From an uncultured Oscillibacter sp. (GTDB lineage Bacteria; Bacillota; Clostridia; Oscillospirales; Oscillospiraceae), in NCBI GenBank assembly GCA_900544615.1, contig UQVS01000006.1:50881-114880 (forward strand): 64,000 nt of DNA. Direction: 5' to 3'. The notes below the pieces were generated by a model. The model saw nothing but the letters and a program-made list of their open reading frames with translations, made no database searches and was not told where the DNA came from. The position numbers and the translations under genes are program-made. Below, piece by piece: positions 33,392-41,485 of this stretch (position 1 is the stretch's first letter; each line of letters starts with the position of its first letter).

Positions 33392-33503
33392 GAAACCACC
33401 TCGCCCATAGTTTGGACAGGAGGAAAAAATCCATGCGTCCCTCTCGTTTTTTCCGAAAGGCTGTGGTATGATAGGGGCTGAACTTATTTGCGAGGTAGTG
33501 TGC

Positions 33504-34037
33504 ATGAACTTCTGGGGACATCTGAAAACCATCACCCGCCACCGGCGGCTGGTGCGGCAATACTGCTTCCGTCTGGGGCTTTACTGGCAGGGCTTGACCC
33601 ACGATCTGTCCAAATATTCCCCGGTGGAATTCTGGGCCGGCGTCAAATACTTTCAGGGAGATCACAGCCCCAACGACGCCCAGCGGAAGGAAAGCGGCTA
33701 CAGCGCCTCATGGATGCACCACAAGGGCCGCAACCGCCACCATTTTGAATACTGGACGGATTACAGCATGGACGGCAGCGGCATTTCCGGCGTGGAGATG
33801 CCTAAAAAGTATGTGGCGGAAATGTTCTGCGACCGGCTGGCCGCCAGCAAGGTCTACCGGGGTGCGGACTTCGATCCCGGCGATCCCTACAAGTTTTTTC
33901 TCCGGGGCAAGGAAAAACGGCTGCTGATGCATCCGGCCACAGAGGAGCTGTTGGGAACCATCCTCATCGTCCTCCGGGATCAGGGAGAGGACGCCGCCTT
34001 CGATTATGTCCGCCGGGAGGTTCTGGGAAAGAAATAG
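33504..34037 (+). CDS. DUF5662-family protein
   Basis: A 177-residue protein with many conserved His: ITRHRRLVRQYC, GLTHDLSKYSP, and HHKGRNRHHFEYW around residues 75-87. This is the DUF5662 pattern, which looks like an HD-type metal-dependent hydrolase though no activity is established. ATG 33504 has GAGG eight bases upstream, and a TGGTATGAT extended -10 lies at 33463-33471. It is monocistronic and followed by a strong terminator. Confidence 0.82.
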   Translation: MNFWGHLKTITRHRRLVRQYCFRLGLYWQGLTHDLSKYSPVEFWAGVKYFQGDHSPNDAQRKESGYSASWMHHKGRNRHHFEYWTDYSMDGSGISGVEMPKKYVAEMFCDRLAASKVYRGADFDPGDPYKFFLRGKEKRLLMHPATEELLGTILIVLRDQGEDAAFDYVRREVLGKK

Positions 34038-34126
34038 AATTTCTATTCAGAATTATGTAAATCTACGAACACTGTTGCGCAGTATTTTCCTTTTTTACTG
34101 ACACAGCAGCTGTTCGCAGAATTGGA

Positions 34127-34165
34127 AAAGCTGCGGCGCACATCTCAGTGCGCCGCAGCTTTATG
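34127..34165. terminator. Terminator between DUF5662 and DHHW genes
   Basis: A perfect 14-bp stem AAAGCTGCGGCGCA (34127-34140) with 34149-34162, eight-base loop. The gap 34038-34238 holds nothing else recognisable. Confidence 0.8.
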
Positions 34166-34238
34166 TTAACCTTTTGGGAGAAATATGCAACAGCTTTGAA
34201 AAACCTCGCTTTTCCATCTCACAGCCGCCGGGTACTCC

Positions 34239-35354
34239 CTACCTTCCCAGATATACCAGATTGCGGTCAGAGATGAAATTGGCCACGCTGTAAAGCACCA
34301 CCACGGTGTCAATTCCCTGCTCCGCCATGTATTCCGCCGGGGAAGCATGGTAATACCGCAGGTCGATGAGATGCACCTCAGAAAATCGCCGGGCCAGAAA
34401 CGGCGCTAAAGAATCCGAGTAGGAATCCCGGATCAGCAGGAGCTTGCTGCCATCGGTGATCTCCGGGTTCTGAATGACGCACAGGGGCTGATTGCCTCCC
34501 AGAAAAGAGCTGTACTTGTCCTTATGCTCCAGATAGCTGCGGTCATACAGCTGCCCCGGCTCCGCCTTGCCAGATTTCCACGTTGTGACCCGCAGGCCGT
34601 CCTCAGGCACCCAGTATTCTATGGTATCCGGCGTCAGCCAGTGGACGCCGGAGGTGGAATACAGCGTGCCGTTGAAGTCTGTGCTGGCAATCTGCGGTGT
34701 AAAGTCATCCTCCTTTAAAGGTTCCTTTCCCAAGGCGTTCAGCAGCGCATTGGCCCCGTAAAATGCGCCCAGACTCGTCCAGTGATGATCCGTGCGGTAA
34801 TAGATGGGTTCACCGGCATGAGCAGCCAGCGCACCCAGCAGATCCACGGCAGGCAGGCCGGTTTCCTCCGCCGCTTTCTCAAGAAATGCTGGCTGGTCGA
34901 AGCTGGGTGCTCCCGCAGGCAGCCTGTCCTTCCAGACCTCCGCCGCCGAGGGGATCAGCCCCAGCAACACCTGCCCATCCGCCATCCCGGCGAACTCGTT
35001 TACATAACTCAGGTTTTTTTTCACCTGCGCGTCGTCCGGCTCCTCCACTCTGGAAATCAGCGTGTTGCCGCAGAGGTACACGTCATGGAACGACCGCTTC
35101 CCCAGAAGCTGTTCGCACCGGGCTTTCAGGCCGGTCCAGTCATCCCGCAGAGGGAACTGGTCGGCAAAATAGTCCTCCATGCCAGCCGTGAAGCTGCCGT
35201 CCTTCAGGTTTTCCCAGGAAAACTGCGGGAACTGAGCCAGCGTGCGGTTTTCTGTTTCCGACCGCGCCCTGTCTGGCAGCGCAGCGTGCCAGATCAGCAG
35301 TCCCGCCAGAAACAGGCAGAACACAGCCGTGGTCAGCCGTCCATTTTTCGCCAT
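34239..35354 (-). CDS. DHHW-family (AlgX/AlgJ-like) extracytoplasmic protein
   Basis: A 371-residue SGNH-like protein: an N-terminal signal anchor (about residues 8-27), a conserved SETENRTLAQFPQF segment, and the motif TDHHWT near residue 196. DHHW/AlgX proteins cooperate with MBOAT acyltransferases to O-acetylate exported polysaccharides. It begins 25 bp after the MBOAT gene on the same strand, so the pair is an operon. A late block LLLIRDSYSDSLAPFLA resembles the Ser/Asp part of the SGNH site. ATG 35354 has GGAGGGGG upstream. Confidence 0.9.
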   Translation of the reverse strand: MAKNGRLTTAVFCLFLAGLLIWHAALPDRARSETENRTLAQFPQFSWENLKDGSFTAGMEDYFADQFPLRDDWTGLKARCEQLLGKRSFHDVYLCGNTLISRVEEPDDAQVKKNLSYVNEFAGMADGQVLLGLIPSAAEVWKDRLPAGAPSFDQPAFLEKAAEETGLPAVDLLGALAAHAGEPIYYRTDHHWTSLGAFYGANALLNALGKEPLKEDDFTPQIASTDFNGTLYSTSGVHWLTPDTIEYWVPEDGLRVTTWKSGKAEPGQLYDRSYLEHKDKYSSFLGGNQPLCVIQNPEITDGSKLLLIRDSYSDSLAPFLARRFSEVHLIDLRYYHASPAEYMAEQGIDTVVVLYSVANFISDRNLVYLGR

Positions 35355-35379
35355 ACAGCCCCCTCCCTTCCTAATCAAA

Positions 35380-36774
35380 TCAGAATCGGAAATACAAAAA
35401 CGGATTATAGCTGCCGTCCACCAGATAGGCTGTGCAGACCACCAGCCCCGCCAGCATCAGCGCCGGGCCAAGGACATCTCTTGCCCGTTCCGGCAGCCGG
35501 TTCCAGCCGTTCTTCACCCAGTGGGTAGAGCCGACTGCCAGAATCGCCAGCGTCAGGCCATAGGCCGTCAGGTAATAGCCGTCCGCCGCGCTCCAGAGCG
35601 TCCCGCCGCCAAAGCAGGTTCTGAAGTATTGGCCGCAGACAGTCAGATCCTCCATGGCAAACACCCCCCACCCAGCGAACACCACCAGCAGGGTATATCC
35701 GTGCCGCAGCCACATGGGCAGCTTCTGCAAAAACTCCCGCAGCAGATACTTTTCCAGCATGAGCCACACAAAGAAGTGCAGGCCCCAGAGGATGAAATTC
35801 CAGCTGGCTCCATGCCAGAAGCCAGTGCAGAACCAGACGAGAAAGATGTTCCGCACCGTCCGCCATGTCCCCATCCGGCTGCCGCCCAAGGGGATGTACA
35901 GGTACTCCCGGAACCATGTGGTCAGGGAAATGTGCCACCGCCGCCAGAATTCCGTCACAGAGGCGGCGGTATAGGGATAGTCGAAGTTTTCCGGGAAGTG
36001 AAAGCCCAGCATCTGCCCCATGCCGATGGCCATGTCGGAGTAGCCGGAAAAGTCGAAGTAGATCTGGAAGCCGAAGGCCGCGATGCCCAGCCAGCCGCCG
36101 AAAACCGTCAGCGTCCCGGCGGACTGTGCCGCCAACTCCGCGTCCCATAGCGTGCCAATGCTGTTGGCCAGCAGCACCTTTTTAGCAAGGCCCACGGTGA
36201 ACCGCCGTGCCCCGGCAGCGAATGCCGATGCCGTGTTCGTCCGGTGAATCAGCTCCGCCGCAACATCCTTATAGCGGACGATAGGCCCCGCCACCAGCTG
36301 TGGGAACATGGTCACATAGGCGCCGAAGGACACGATGCTCCGCTGCGCCGGGGCATCCTGCCGATAAACATCAATGGTATAGCTCATGGTCTGAAAGGTA
36401 AAAAAGGAAATGCCGATGGGCAGGGGCAGCCCCAGCGTGGGAATGGAAACGCCGGGGATCAGGGACAGGTTGGCGGCGAAGAAATCCCAATACTTGAAAA
36501 AGCCCAACAGGCCCAAGTTCAGCAGTACACTCTCCGCCACGAACCACCGGGCCAGAGCATCCCGGCTGCGGTACTTCTCTACCAGCATCCCGTGGGTATA
36601 GTCGATGAGGATGGACAGCCCCATGATCCCGATATACACCGGCTCGCCCCAGCCATAGAAGATCAGGCTGGTCAGCAGCAGCACCAGATTCCGCCAGCGC
36701 GTCGGCACGGCAAAATACACGGTCAATGTGATGGGCAGAAAGCCGAACAGAAACGGCAGGCTGCTGAATCGCAT
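35380..36774 (-). CDS. MBOAT-family membrane O-acyltransferase (AlgI/DltB-like)
   Basis: A 464-residue multi-pass membrane enzyme that passes acyl groups across the membrane to a surface polymer. Family blocks are TSLIFYGWGEPVYIGIM, ISFFTFQTMSYTIDVYR, FDFSGYSDMAIGMGQMLG and the catalytic-His block FWHGASWNFILWG near residue 320. ATG 36774 has AAGG upstream. It is paired with the DHHW gene; a DUF4358 lipoprotein gene lies upstream, a trio often seen in Clostridia. Its promoter coincides with a 29-bp palindrome. Confidence 0.94.
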   Translation of the reverse strand: MRFSSLPFLFGFLPITLTVYFAVPTRWRNLVLLLTSLIFYGWGEPVYIGIMGLSILIDYTHGMLVEKYRSRDALARWFVAESVLLNLGLLGFFKYWDFFAANLSLIPGVSIPTLGLPLPIGISFFTFQTMSYTIDVYRQDAPAQRSIVSFGAYVTMFPQLVAGPIVRYKDVAAELIHRTNTASAFAAGARRFTVGLAKKVLLANSIGTLWDAELAAQSAGTLTVFGGWLGIAAFGFQIYFDFSGYSDMAIGMGQMLGFHFPENFDYPYTAASVTEFWRRWHISLTTWFREYLYIPLGGSRMGTWRTVRNIFLVWFCTGFWHGASWNFILWGLHFFVWLMLEKYLLREFLQKLPMWLRHGYTLLVVFAGWGVFAMEDLTVCGQYFRTCFGGGTLWSAADGYYLTAYGLTLAILAVGSTHWVKNGWNRLPERARDVLGPALMLAGLVVCTAYLVDGSYNPFLYFRF

Positions 36775-36804
36775 GGGCTGTTCACCTTCTTTCTCTGTAA
36801 AGTT

Positions 36805-36833
36805 ATTGTACTTGAAAGCCATTCAAATACAAT
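36805..36833 (-). promoter_or_regulatory. MBOAT promoter within a 29-bp inverted repeat
   Basis: Minus-strand TTGTAT (36832-36827) and TACAAT (36810-36805) with a 16-bp spacer. The whole interval is an interrupted palindrome: ATTGTA/TACAAT outside and TTGAA/TTCAA inside, with one mismatched position and a five-base centre. Confidence 0.6.
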
Positions 36834-36849
36834 CTTTTAGCTGTATAGC

Positions 36850-36877
36850 AAACCAGCCGTGACACCACGGCTGGTTT
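36850..36877. terminator. Hairpin between DUF4358 and MBOAT genes
   Basis: AAACCAGCCGTG (36850-36861) pairs with 36866-36877. T-tracts on either side are only three long, so termination may be partial. Confidence 0.6.
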
Positions 36878-36897
36878 CTCCTCGCCAATCGTTTCTC

Positions 36898-37383
36898 TTA
36901 TCCGTTGAACTGGGCGCTCCAGGCGTCCTCAATCTCCGCCTGATGCTCACCGGAGGCGATCAGTGCCACATAAGCGCCGTTGGTCATCACCCTGGCAGCC
37001 TTCCACTGGTCGATGGTTTCCGGATAAAAGGCGTCGCCGCCAGCCTGCGTGTCGATTCGGGTCTGGAGGATCTCTGCCGTCCTGGCGGCATCGTCCTCGT
37101 TCTCACACTGCATGAACACATATTCATTCACGGCATAGGACATCACCGGGGCCTTGGCCAGAAACTGCTTGGCCGCAATATCGCCCAAACCGGGATAGTA
37201 CATCTCCAGCATATCGCTGTCCAGGTCCATCATATCGTCGCCCCAGTCGTACTGCTCCGCAAGGCCGTTGTAAAAGGCCGTCAGGTCCACGTCATTGGCC
37301 GTCTCCGTCTTGCTGCCGCAGGCAGTCAGCAGGCCGCACAGCAGCAGTGCCGCCGCCATCACCGCATAAAGTTTCTTCATCAT
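36898..37383 (-). CDS. DUF4358 lipoprotein
   Basis: A 161-residue lipoprotein. The signal peptide MMKKLYAVMAAALLLCGLL ends in the lipobox LTAC, so Cys22 is likely lipidated. The mature domain, beginning after GSKTETAN, resembles DUF4358, a Clostridia family of unknown function often found next to MBOAT/DHHW genes. AGGAGGAAC precedes the tandem ATG codons. It is upstream of MBOAT but separated by a hairpin and a promoter. Confidence 0.85.
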   Translation of the reverse strand: MMKKLYAVMAAALLLCGLLTACGSKTETANDVDLTAFYNGLAEQYDWGDDMMDLDSDMLEMYYPGLGDIAAKQFLAKAPVMSYAVNEYVFMQCENEDDAARTAEILQTRIDTQAGGDAFYPETIDQWKAARVMTNGAYVALIASGEHQAEIEDAWSAQFNG

Positions 37384-37446
37384 GTTGTTCCTCCTTGATG
37401 ACGCCCCATTCGGGCATCCAACATCATTCAGTATTTTTAGCCACGC

Positions 37447-37475
37447 TTGCTAATATACACGATTCGCGCTATAAT
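37447..37475 (+). promoter_or_regulatory. Promoter of the threonine-aldolase gene
   Basis: TTGCTA (37447-37452) and TATAAT (37470-37475), spacer 17 bp, 50 bp before the start. Confidence 0.72.
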
Positions 37476-37525
37476 CGCAATATCAAAAGGGTAACAATCC
37501 GATTACAGAAACGAGGAATTTCAAT

Positions 37526-38554
37526 ATGTACAGTTTCCAGAACGACTACAGCGAGGGCGCACATCCCCGTGTCCTTCAGGCACTGACGGACACCAATCTG
37601 ATCCAGACCTGCGGCTACGGTCTGGATCCCATCTGCGAGGAAGCCAGGAACCTGATTCGGACTCTCTGCGCCGCCCCGGAGTCGGAGGTTCACTTTCTGG
37701 TAGGCGGTACCCAGACCAACCTGACGGTCATTGCCTCCCTGCTTCAGCCCTATGAAGCGGTGATCGCCGCCCATACCGGCCACGTCAACTGCCACGAGAC
37801 CGGCGCCATTGAGGCCACCGGCCACAAGGTCTGCACCGCCGATTCTCCGGACGGCAAGGTAACGCCTGCCATGGTGGAATCCGTACTGGCGCTCCACGCC
37901 GGCGGCGGAGAACACATGGTATTCCCCAAGCTGGTCTATATCTCCGACACCACAGAGATCGGCACGGTCTACACCAAGGCGGAGCTGGCCGTCCTGCGGC
38001 GCTGCTGCGATGAGCACGGGCTGCTGCTGTTCATGGACGGCGCGCGCCTTGGCTCCGCCCTCACCTCCCCGGCCAGCGACCTGACCCTGCCGGATCTGGC
38101 GGCGCTGACCGATGTGTTCACCATCGGCGGAACCAAAAACGGTGCACTGTTCGGGGAAGCCGTGATCATGACCGTCCCCTGCGGCCATTTCCGCTGGCAC
38201 ATGAAGCAGCGGGGCGGGATGCTTGCCAAGGGGCGGCTGCTGGGTGTACAGTTCCGGGCTTTGCTGACGGATCACCTCTATTTCGACCTTGCCCGTCACG
38301 CCAACGAGATGGCCTTCCGCCTGCGGGATGGGTTTGCGGCGCTGGGCTACAAGTTTCCGGTTCTCTCCCCCTCCAACCAGCAGTTCCCGGTCATGAACAT
38401 ACAAACCGCCGAAAAGCTGGCATCCATGGGGTATGAATTTCAGATGGATCATCCGCTGGACGCCGATACCGCCGTCTACCGCTTCGTCACCAGCTGGGCC
38501 ACGCCGGAAAGTGCCGTGGACGATCTGCTGTCCGCGCTGTCTCAGTTGCAGTAA
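37526..38554 (+). CDS. Low-specificity L-threonine aldolase-like PLP enzyme
   Basis: A 342-residue fold-type I PLP enzyme of the threonine aldolase/beta-eliminating lyase group, which splits L-threonine or allo-threonine to glycine and acetaldehyde. Landmarks are VHFLVGGTQTNLTVIAS (cofactor phosphate site), LLFMDGARLGSAL (Asp to the pyridine nitrogen) and TIGGTKNGALFGEA, whose Lys near residue 203 should form the aldimine. Length matches the family. GAGG precedes the ATG. It is a single gene with its own promoter and terminator. Confidence 0.92.
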   Translation: MYSFQNDYSEGAHPRVLQALTDTNLIQTCGYGLDPICEEARNLIRTLCAAPESEVHFLVGGTQTNLTVIASLLQPYEAVIAAHTGHVNCHETGAIEATGHKVCTADSPDGKVTPAMVESVLALHAGGGEHMVFPKLVYISDTTEIGTVYTKAELAVLRRCCDEHGLLLFMDGARLGSALTSPASDLTLPDLAALTDVFTIGGTKNGALFGEAVIMTVPCGHFRWHMKQRGGMLAKGRLLGVQFRALLTDHLYFDLARHANEMAFRLRDGFAALGYKFPVLSPSNQQFPVMNIQTAEKLASMGYEFQMDHPLDADTAVYRFVTSWATPESAVDDLLSALSQLQ

Positions 38555-38627
38555 TATTTTTTCGCTTTATATATATTTCATAGGAATTTCTGTTTCTCAG
38601 GACAGCTCTTCCCCCCGGAAACAAGAG

Positions 38628-38664
38628 AAACCTCCGTATGGTGAACCCATACGGAGGTTTTTAT
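38628..38664. terminator. Bidirectional terminator after the threonine-aldolase gene
   Basis: A 14-bp perfect stem (38628-38641 with 38647-38660) and TTTTT on the plus side; the minus side reads TTTCTCTT. It suits both the aldolase gene and the convergent gene at 38700. Confidence 0.85.
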
Positions 38665-38699
38665 GCTGTCAGGCACAGCGGCTGGCTACCGAATAGCAG

Positions 38700-39005
38700 T
38701 CAGGCAAGGTGGAAGCCGACAGCCAATGTGCCAAAAAGAAACAGTACAACAATGGCGGTCTGTGTATATGGATGGATCAGTGTATCTCGCCCCCAAAAAC
38801 GGGGAGAGTCTATCATGTGCATACTATATTGGCGCCTTTTTCCCCTATGAGTACTGCAAAACAAAAAAATCCGCACCAGACTCAGCAGCAATAAAAGGAC
38901 TTCAAAACATATGACGCGCCAGGCACTAACGTCAGGATTGAATCCTTCTATGTACAAAGCCACGAGAAGTCCGCCACGGGGGATCAGGATTCCCAAAATA
39001 TCCAC
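38700..39005 (-). CDS. Small unrecognised membrane protein
   Basis: A 101-residue protein with three hydrophobic helices, about residues 4-20, 30-50 (FEVLLLLLSLVRIFLF) and 80-98, separated by a basic loop STHRGKRRQYS. It starts at GTG with AAAGGA a few bases upstream and ends facing the bidirectional terminator at 38628-38664, which supports it as a real transcript. No family recognised. Overlapping plus-strand frames look less protein-like. Confidence 0.5.
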   Translation of the reverse strand: MDILGILIPRGGLLVALYIEGFNPDVSAWRVICFEVLLLLLSLVRIFLFCSTHRGKRRQYSMHMIDSPRFWGRDTLIHPYTQTAIVVLFLFGTLAVGFHLA

Positions 39006-39145
39006 AATCCTTTCTGCCAGTTATATCAAAACCTCCCACTTTACCACACCGATTCGTTCAATGCATCACGCCAGCATCACATAGTCAAGCACGGGAGCAG
39101 CAGGCTTCTCAACCGCGCCATACTCTATTTTTTTTGAATTTTCGC

Positions 39146-39200
39146 TTGACACGAACGATTGTTCGATGTATGATTATGTCATTGAAAGAACATCTGTTCG
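39146..39200 (+). promoter_or_regulatory. SOS promoter with two LexA boxes
   Basis: TTGACA (39146-39151) and TATGAT (39169-39174) have a 17-bp spacer. CGAACGATTGTTCG fills 39152-39165, inside the spacer, and matches the Gram-positive LexA box at 13 of 14 positions. AGAACATCTGTTCG at 39187-39200 lies just past the expected start point. Two operators here predict tight SOS repression. Confidence 0.88.
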
Positions 39201-39212
39201 ATTGGAGGGTTT

Positions 39213-39338
39213 ATGATGACTGGATGGAGCTTCTTTTTTACGTTGATGGGCGTGGCTACGCTGGCGGCTCAGGTATTCCGCGTGGTGGACTATATTGAGC
39301 GGCCTGCCCGGCATCCCCGCCGGAGCGCCGCCCGGTAA
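39213..39338 (+). CDS. 41-residue SOS-controlled single-pass membrane peptide
   Basis: Starts MMTGWSFFFTLMGVATLAAQ, one hydrophobic helix over about residues 5-22, then VFRVVDYIERPARHPRRSAA with a basic tail. GGAGGGTTT precedes the ATG and the two LexA boxes lie just upstream, so this is the first SOS-induced product. Its stop is three bases before the radical SAM start, which has no ribosome site of its own, so it may also act as a translated leader. Tiny SOS membrane proteins in other bacteria (for example SidA, YneA) halt division; that role here is inference from size, topology and control. Confidence 0.72.
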   Translation: MMTGWSFFFTLMGVATLAAQVFRVVDYIERPARHPRRSAAR

Positions 39339-39341
39339 GCC

Positions 39342-40631
39342 ATGGATGTACTCAGCAAGCTGGAGATCCTGACAGACGCCGCCAAATACGATGCAGCCTG
39401 CACCTCCAGCGGCAGCCGCCGGGGATTCAAACAGGGGTGGATCGGCAACACATCCTCGTCTATCGCCGGGTGCTGCCACACATTCTCCGCTGACGGGCGG
39501 TGCGTGACCCTTTTAAAAGTACTGATGAGCAACTGCTGCGTCTACGACTGCGCCTACTGCGTCAACCGCCGCAGTAATGACACCCGCCGGGCCGCCTTCA
39601 CGCCGGAGGAGCTGGCGGATCTTACCATCAACTTCTTCCGGCGGAATTATATTGAGGGGCTGTTTCTCTCCTCCGGCGTCCTGCGGAACCCGGACTATAC
39701 CATGGAGCAGATGATCCGGGCCATTCGGATTCTGCGGGAGACGTACCGCTTTAACGGGTATATTCACGCCAAGGCCATTCCCGGCGCCGCCCCGGAGCTG
39801 GTGGAACAGTTGGGACTGCTGGTGGACCGGCTCAGCTGCAATATTGAGCTGCCCTCCGAAGCGGGACTGCGGACACTGGCCCCCGAAAAAACCAAAACCG
39901 CGATTCTGGCCCCTATGCGGCAAATCCAGAACCGCAGGATTCAGAACAAAGAGGAACTGGTGAAATACCGCCACACGCCGAAGTTCGCTCCGGCAGGCCA
40001 AAGTACGCAGATGATCGTAGGGGCCACGCCGGACAGCGATCTGCACATCCTGCGATTGACCCAGGGGCTTTATGACCGATATCAGCTGAAGCGGGTGTTC
40101 TTTTCCGCCTATGTGCCGGTGGTGGAAAATGCACTTCTTCCCGCCAGAGGAACCAAGCCGCCTCTGCTGCGGGAGCACCGGCTCTATCAGGCGGACTGGC
40201 TTCTGCGTTTTTACGGCTTCCGGGCCGAGGAGCTGCTGGATGAAAAGACCCCCTCCTTCGATCCCCGGCTGGACCCCAAATGCTGCTGGGCCTTGCGGCA
40301 CCCGGAATTCTTCCCGGTGGAGGTAAACCGGGCCGACTATGAGGCGCTGCTGCGGGTTCCCGGTCTGGGCGTCGTTTCCGCCCGGCGGATCCTGACCGCC
40401 CGGCGCTCCGGCCCCCTGCGGGTGGAAAACCTGCCGAAGCTGGGCGTTGTCATGAAGCGGGCGCAGTATTTTCTGACGGCCAACGGCCAGATGGCGGACG
40501 GGCTGCGCTTCACGCAGGACAGCCTGCTCCGAAACCTCATCGCCGCAGAGCAGTCGCAGCTGCCCCAGCCGGAATTGCAGCAGCTGTCCCTGTTCGATTC
40601 CGCCGGATCACTGCGGGAGGCCACCCCATGA
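39342..40631 (+). CDS. Putative DNA modification/repair radical SAM protein
   Basis: A 429-residue radical SAM enzyme. The 4Fe-4S motif CVYDCAYC (CxxxCxxC) is near residue 67. A helix-hairpin-helix, LLRVPGLGVVSARRILTARR, near residue 340 suggests DNA binding. It fits the TIGR03916 group, named as a putative DNA modification/repair protein, and is distantly like spore photoproduct lyase. There is no Shine-Dalgarno site before the ATG; translation probably depends on the preceding 41-residue frame. Its stop overlaps the next start as ATGA. SOS control comes from the twin LexA boxes. The lesion or reaction is unknown. Confidence 0.92.
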   Translation: MDVLSKLEILTDAAKYDAACTSSGSRRGFKQGWIGNTSSSIAGCCHTFSADGRCVTLLKVLMSNCCVYDCAYCVNRRSNDTRRAAFTPEELADLTINFFRRNYIEGLFLSSGVLRNPDYTMEQMIRAIRILRETYRFNGYIHAKAIPGAAPELVEQLGLLVDRLSCNIELPSEAGLRTLAPEKTKTAILAPMRQIQNRRIQNKEELVKYRHTPKFAPAGQSTQMIVGATPDSDLHILRLTQGLYDRYQLKRVFFSAYVPVVENALLPARGTKPPLLREHRLYQADWLLRFYGFRAEELLDEKTPSFDPRLDPKCCWALRHPEFFPVEVNRADYEALLRVPGLGVVSARRILTARRSGPLRVENLPKLGVVMKRAQYFLTANGQMADGLRFTQDSLLRNLIAAEQSQLPQPELQQLSLFDSAGSLREATP

Positions 40632-41485
40632 ATGAAATGATCTACCTTTACGACGGCAGTTTTGAAGGGCTGCTCTGTTGCATTTTTGACAGTTATGCCA
40701 ACAAGGAAATCCTCACCGCCATTTTCAGCGATGAGGATTTTGCGCCAACGTTATTTCCCACCCGCACGGTCTCCACAGACGCCGGACACGCCAGCCGGGT
40801 GCTTCGCAAAATTCACAAGCTCTCCCCTTACGCAGAGGAGCTGCTGCGCCGGGGCTACCTCACCTGCATGGATGAGAAGGAGATCCGTCTCTACCGTCTG
40901 GTGGTGAAGCTTTTGCGGGAGGGCGCCGGTTTTCTCCGGGATTTCTCCGACGAAACCCTGCACCCTGTGGCAGCGGCCGTCCGGCATCTCAACGGAGAGG
41001 CTCATCTGCTGAAAGGGTTTATCCGTTTTTCGGAATTGGGCGGTGTTTTAGGCAGCGAGATCGAACCTAAAAACCGGGTTCTCCCTGTTTTACGCAGTCA
41101 CTTCTGCTCCCGCTATCAGAACGAAAAATTTTTCATTTACGACCGCACCCACCACGAGGCGCTGTTCTATGCCGCCGGAAAGGCCGTGATCCGTCCGCTG
41201 GCAGATTTTCAGATGGCTCCGCCGGATGAAGCGGAGGCCAACTACCGGCTGCTGTGGAAGCGATTTTACGACACCATTGCCATCAAAGAACGGGAAAATC
41301 CCAAGCTGCGGATGAGCAATATGCCCAAGCGCTACTGGAATACTATGACGGAATTTCAGAACGCATCCTATTTCACGCCGGCAGCATCTTTCGCAGCCGT
41401 TCCAGCCCCCGGCGCTCCAGTCGGGAGATCTGTACCTGAGACACCCCCAGCACACGGGCTGTCCGCTCCTGCGTCAGCCCCTTGA
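40628..41485 (+). CDS. TIGR03915/DUF4130-type DNA metabolism protein
   Basis: A 285-residue protein, partner of the radical SAM gene in many genomes. It begins MIYLYDGSFEGLLCCIFDSY and keeps RYQNEKFFIYDRTHHEALFY and MPKRYWNTMTEF. In proteobacteria the related DUF4130 is fused to a uracil-DNA glycosylase-like domain, which points to base repair or base recognition. The family usually ends near MTEF; here about 38 Ala/Pro-rich residues follow, reading antisense to the end of sigF, so an ancestral stop has apparently been lost. GGAGG precedes the ATG. Confidence 0.88.
   Translation: MNEMIYLYDGSFEGLLCCIFDSYANKEILTAIFSDEDFAPTLFPTRTVSTDAGHASRVLRKIHKLSPYAEELLRRGYLTCMDEKEIRLYRLVVKLLREGAGFLRDFSDETLHPVAAAVRHLNGEAHLLKGFIRFSELGGVLGSEIEPKNRVLPVLRSHFCSRYQNEKFFIYDRTHHEALFYAAGKAVIRPLADFQMAPPDEAEANYRLLWKRFYDTIAIKERENPKLRMSNMPKRYWNTMTEFQNASYFTPAASFAAVPAPGAPVGRSVPETPPAHGLSAPASAP

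Noticed and set aside
32966..33535. Longer start of the 32966 gene
   Set aside because: It would read through the divergent DUF5662 promoter and past a good ribosome site at 33391.
38638..38914. Plus-strand frames opposite the 38700 membrane gene
   Set aside because: They begin inside a terminator and lack protein-like composition; the minus frame has three clean membrane helices.
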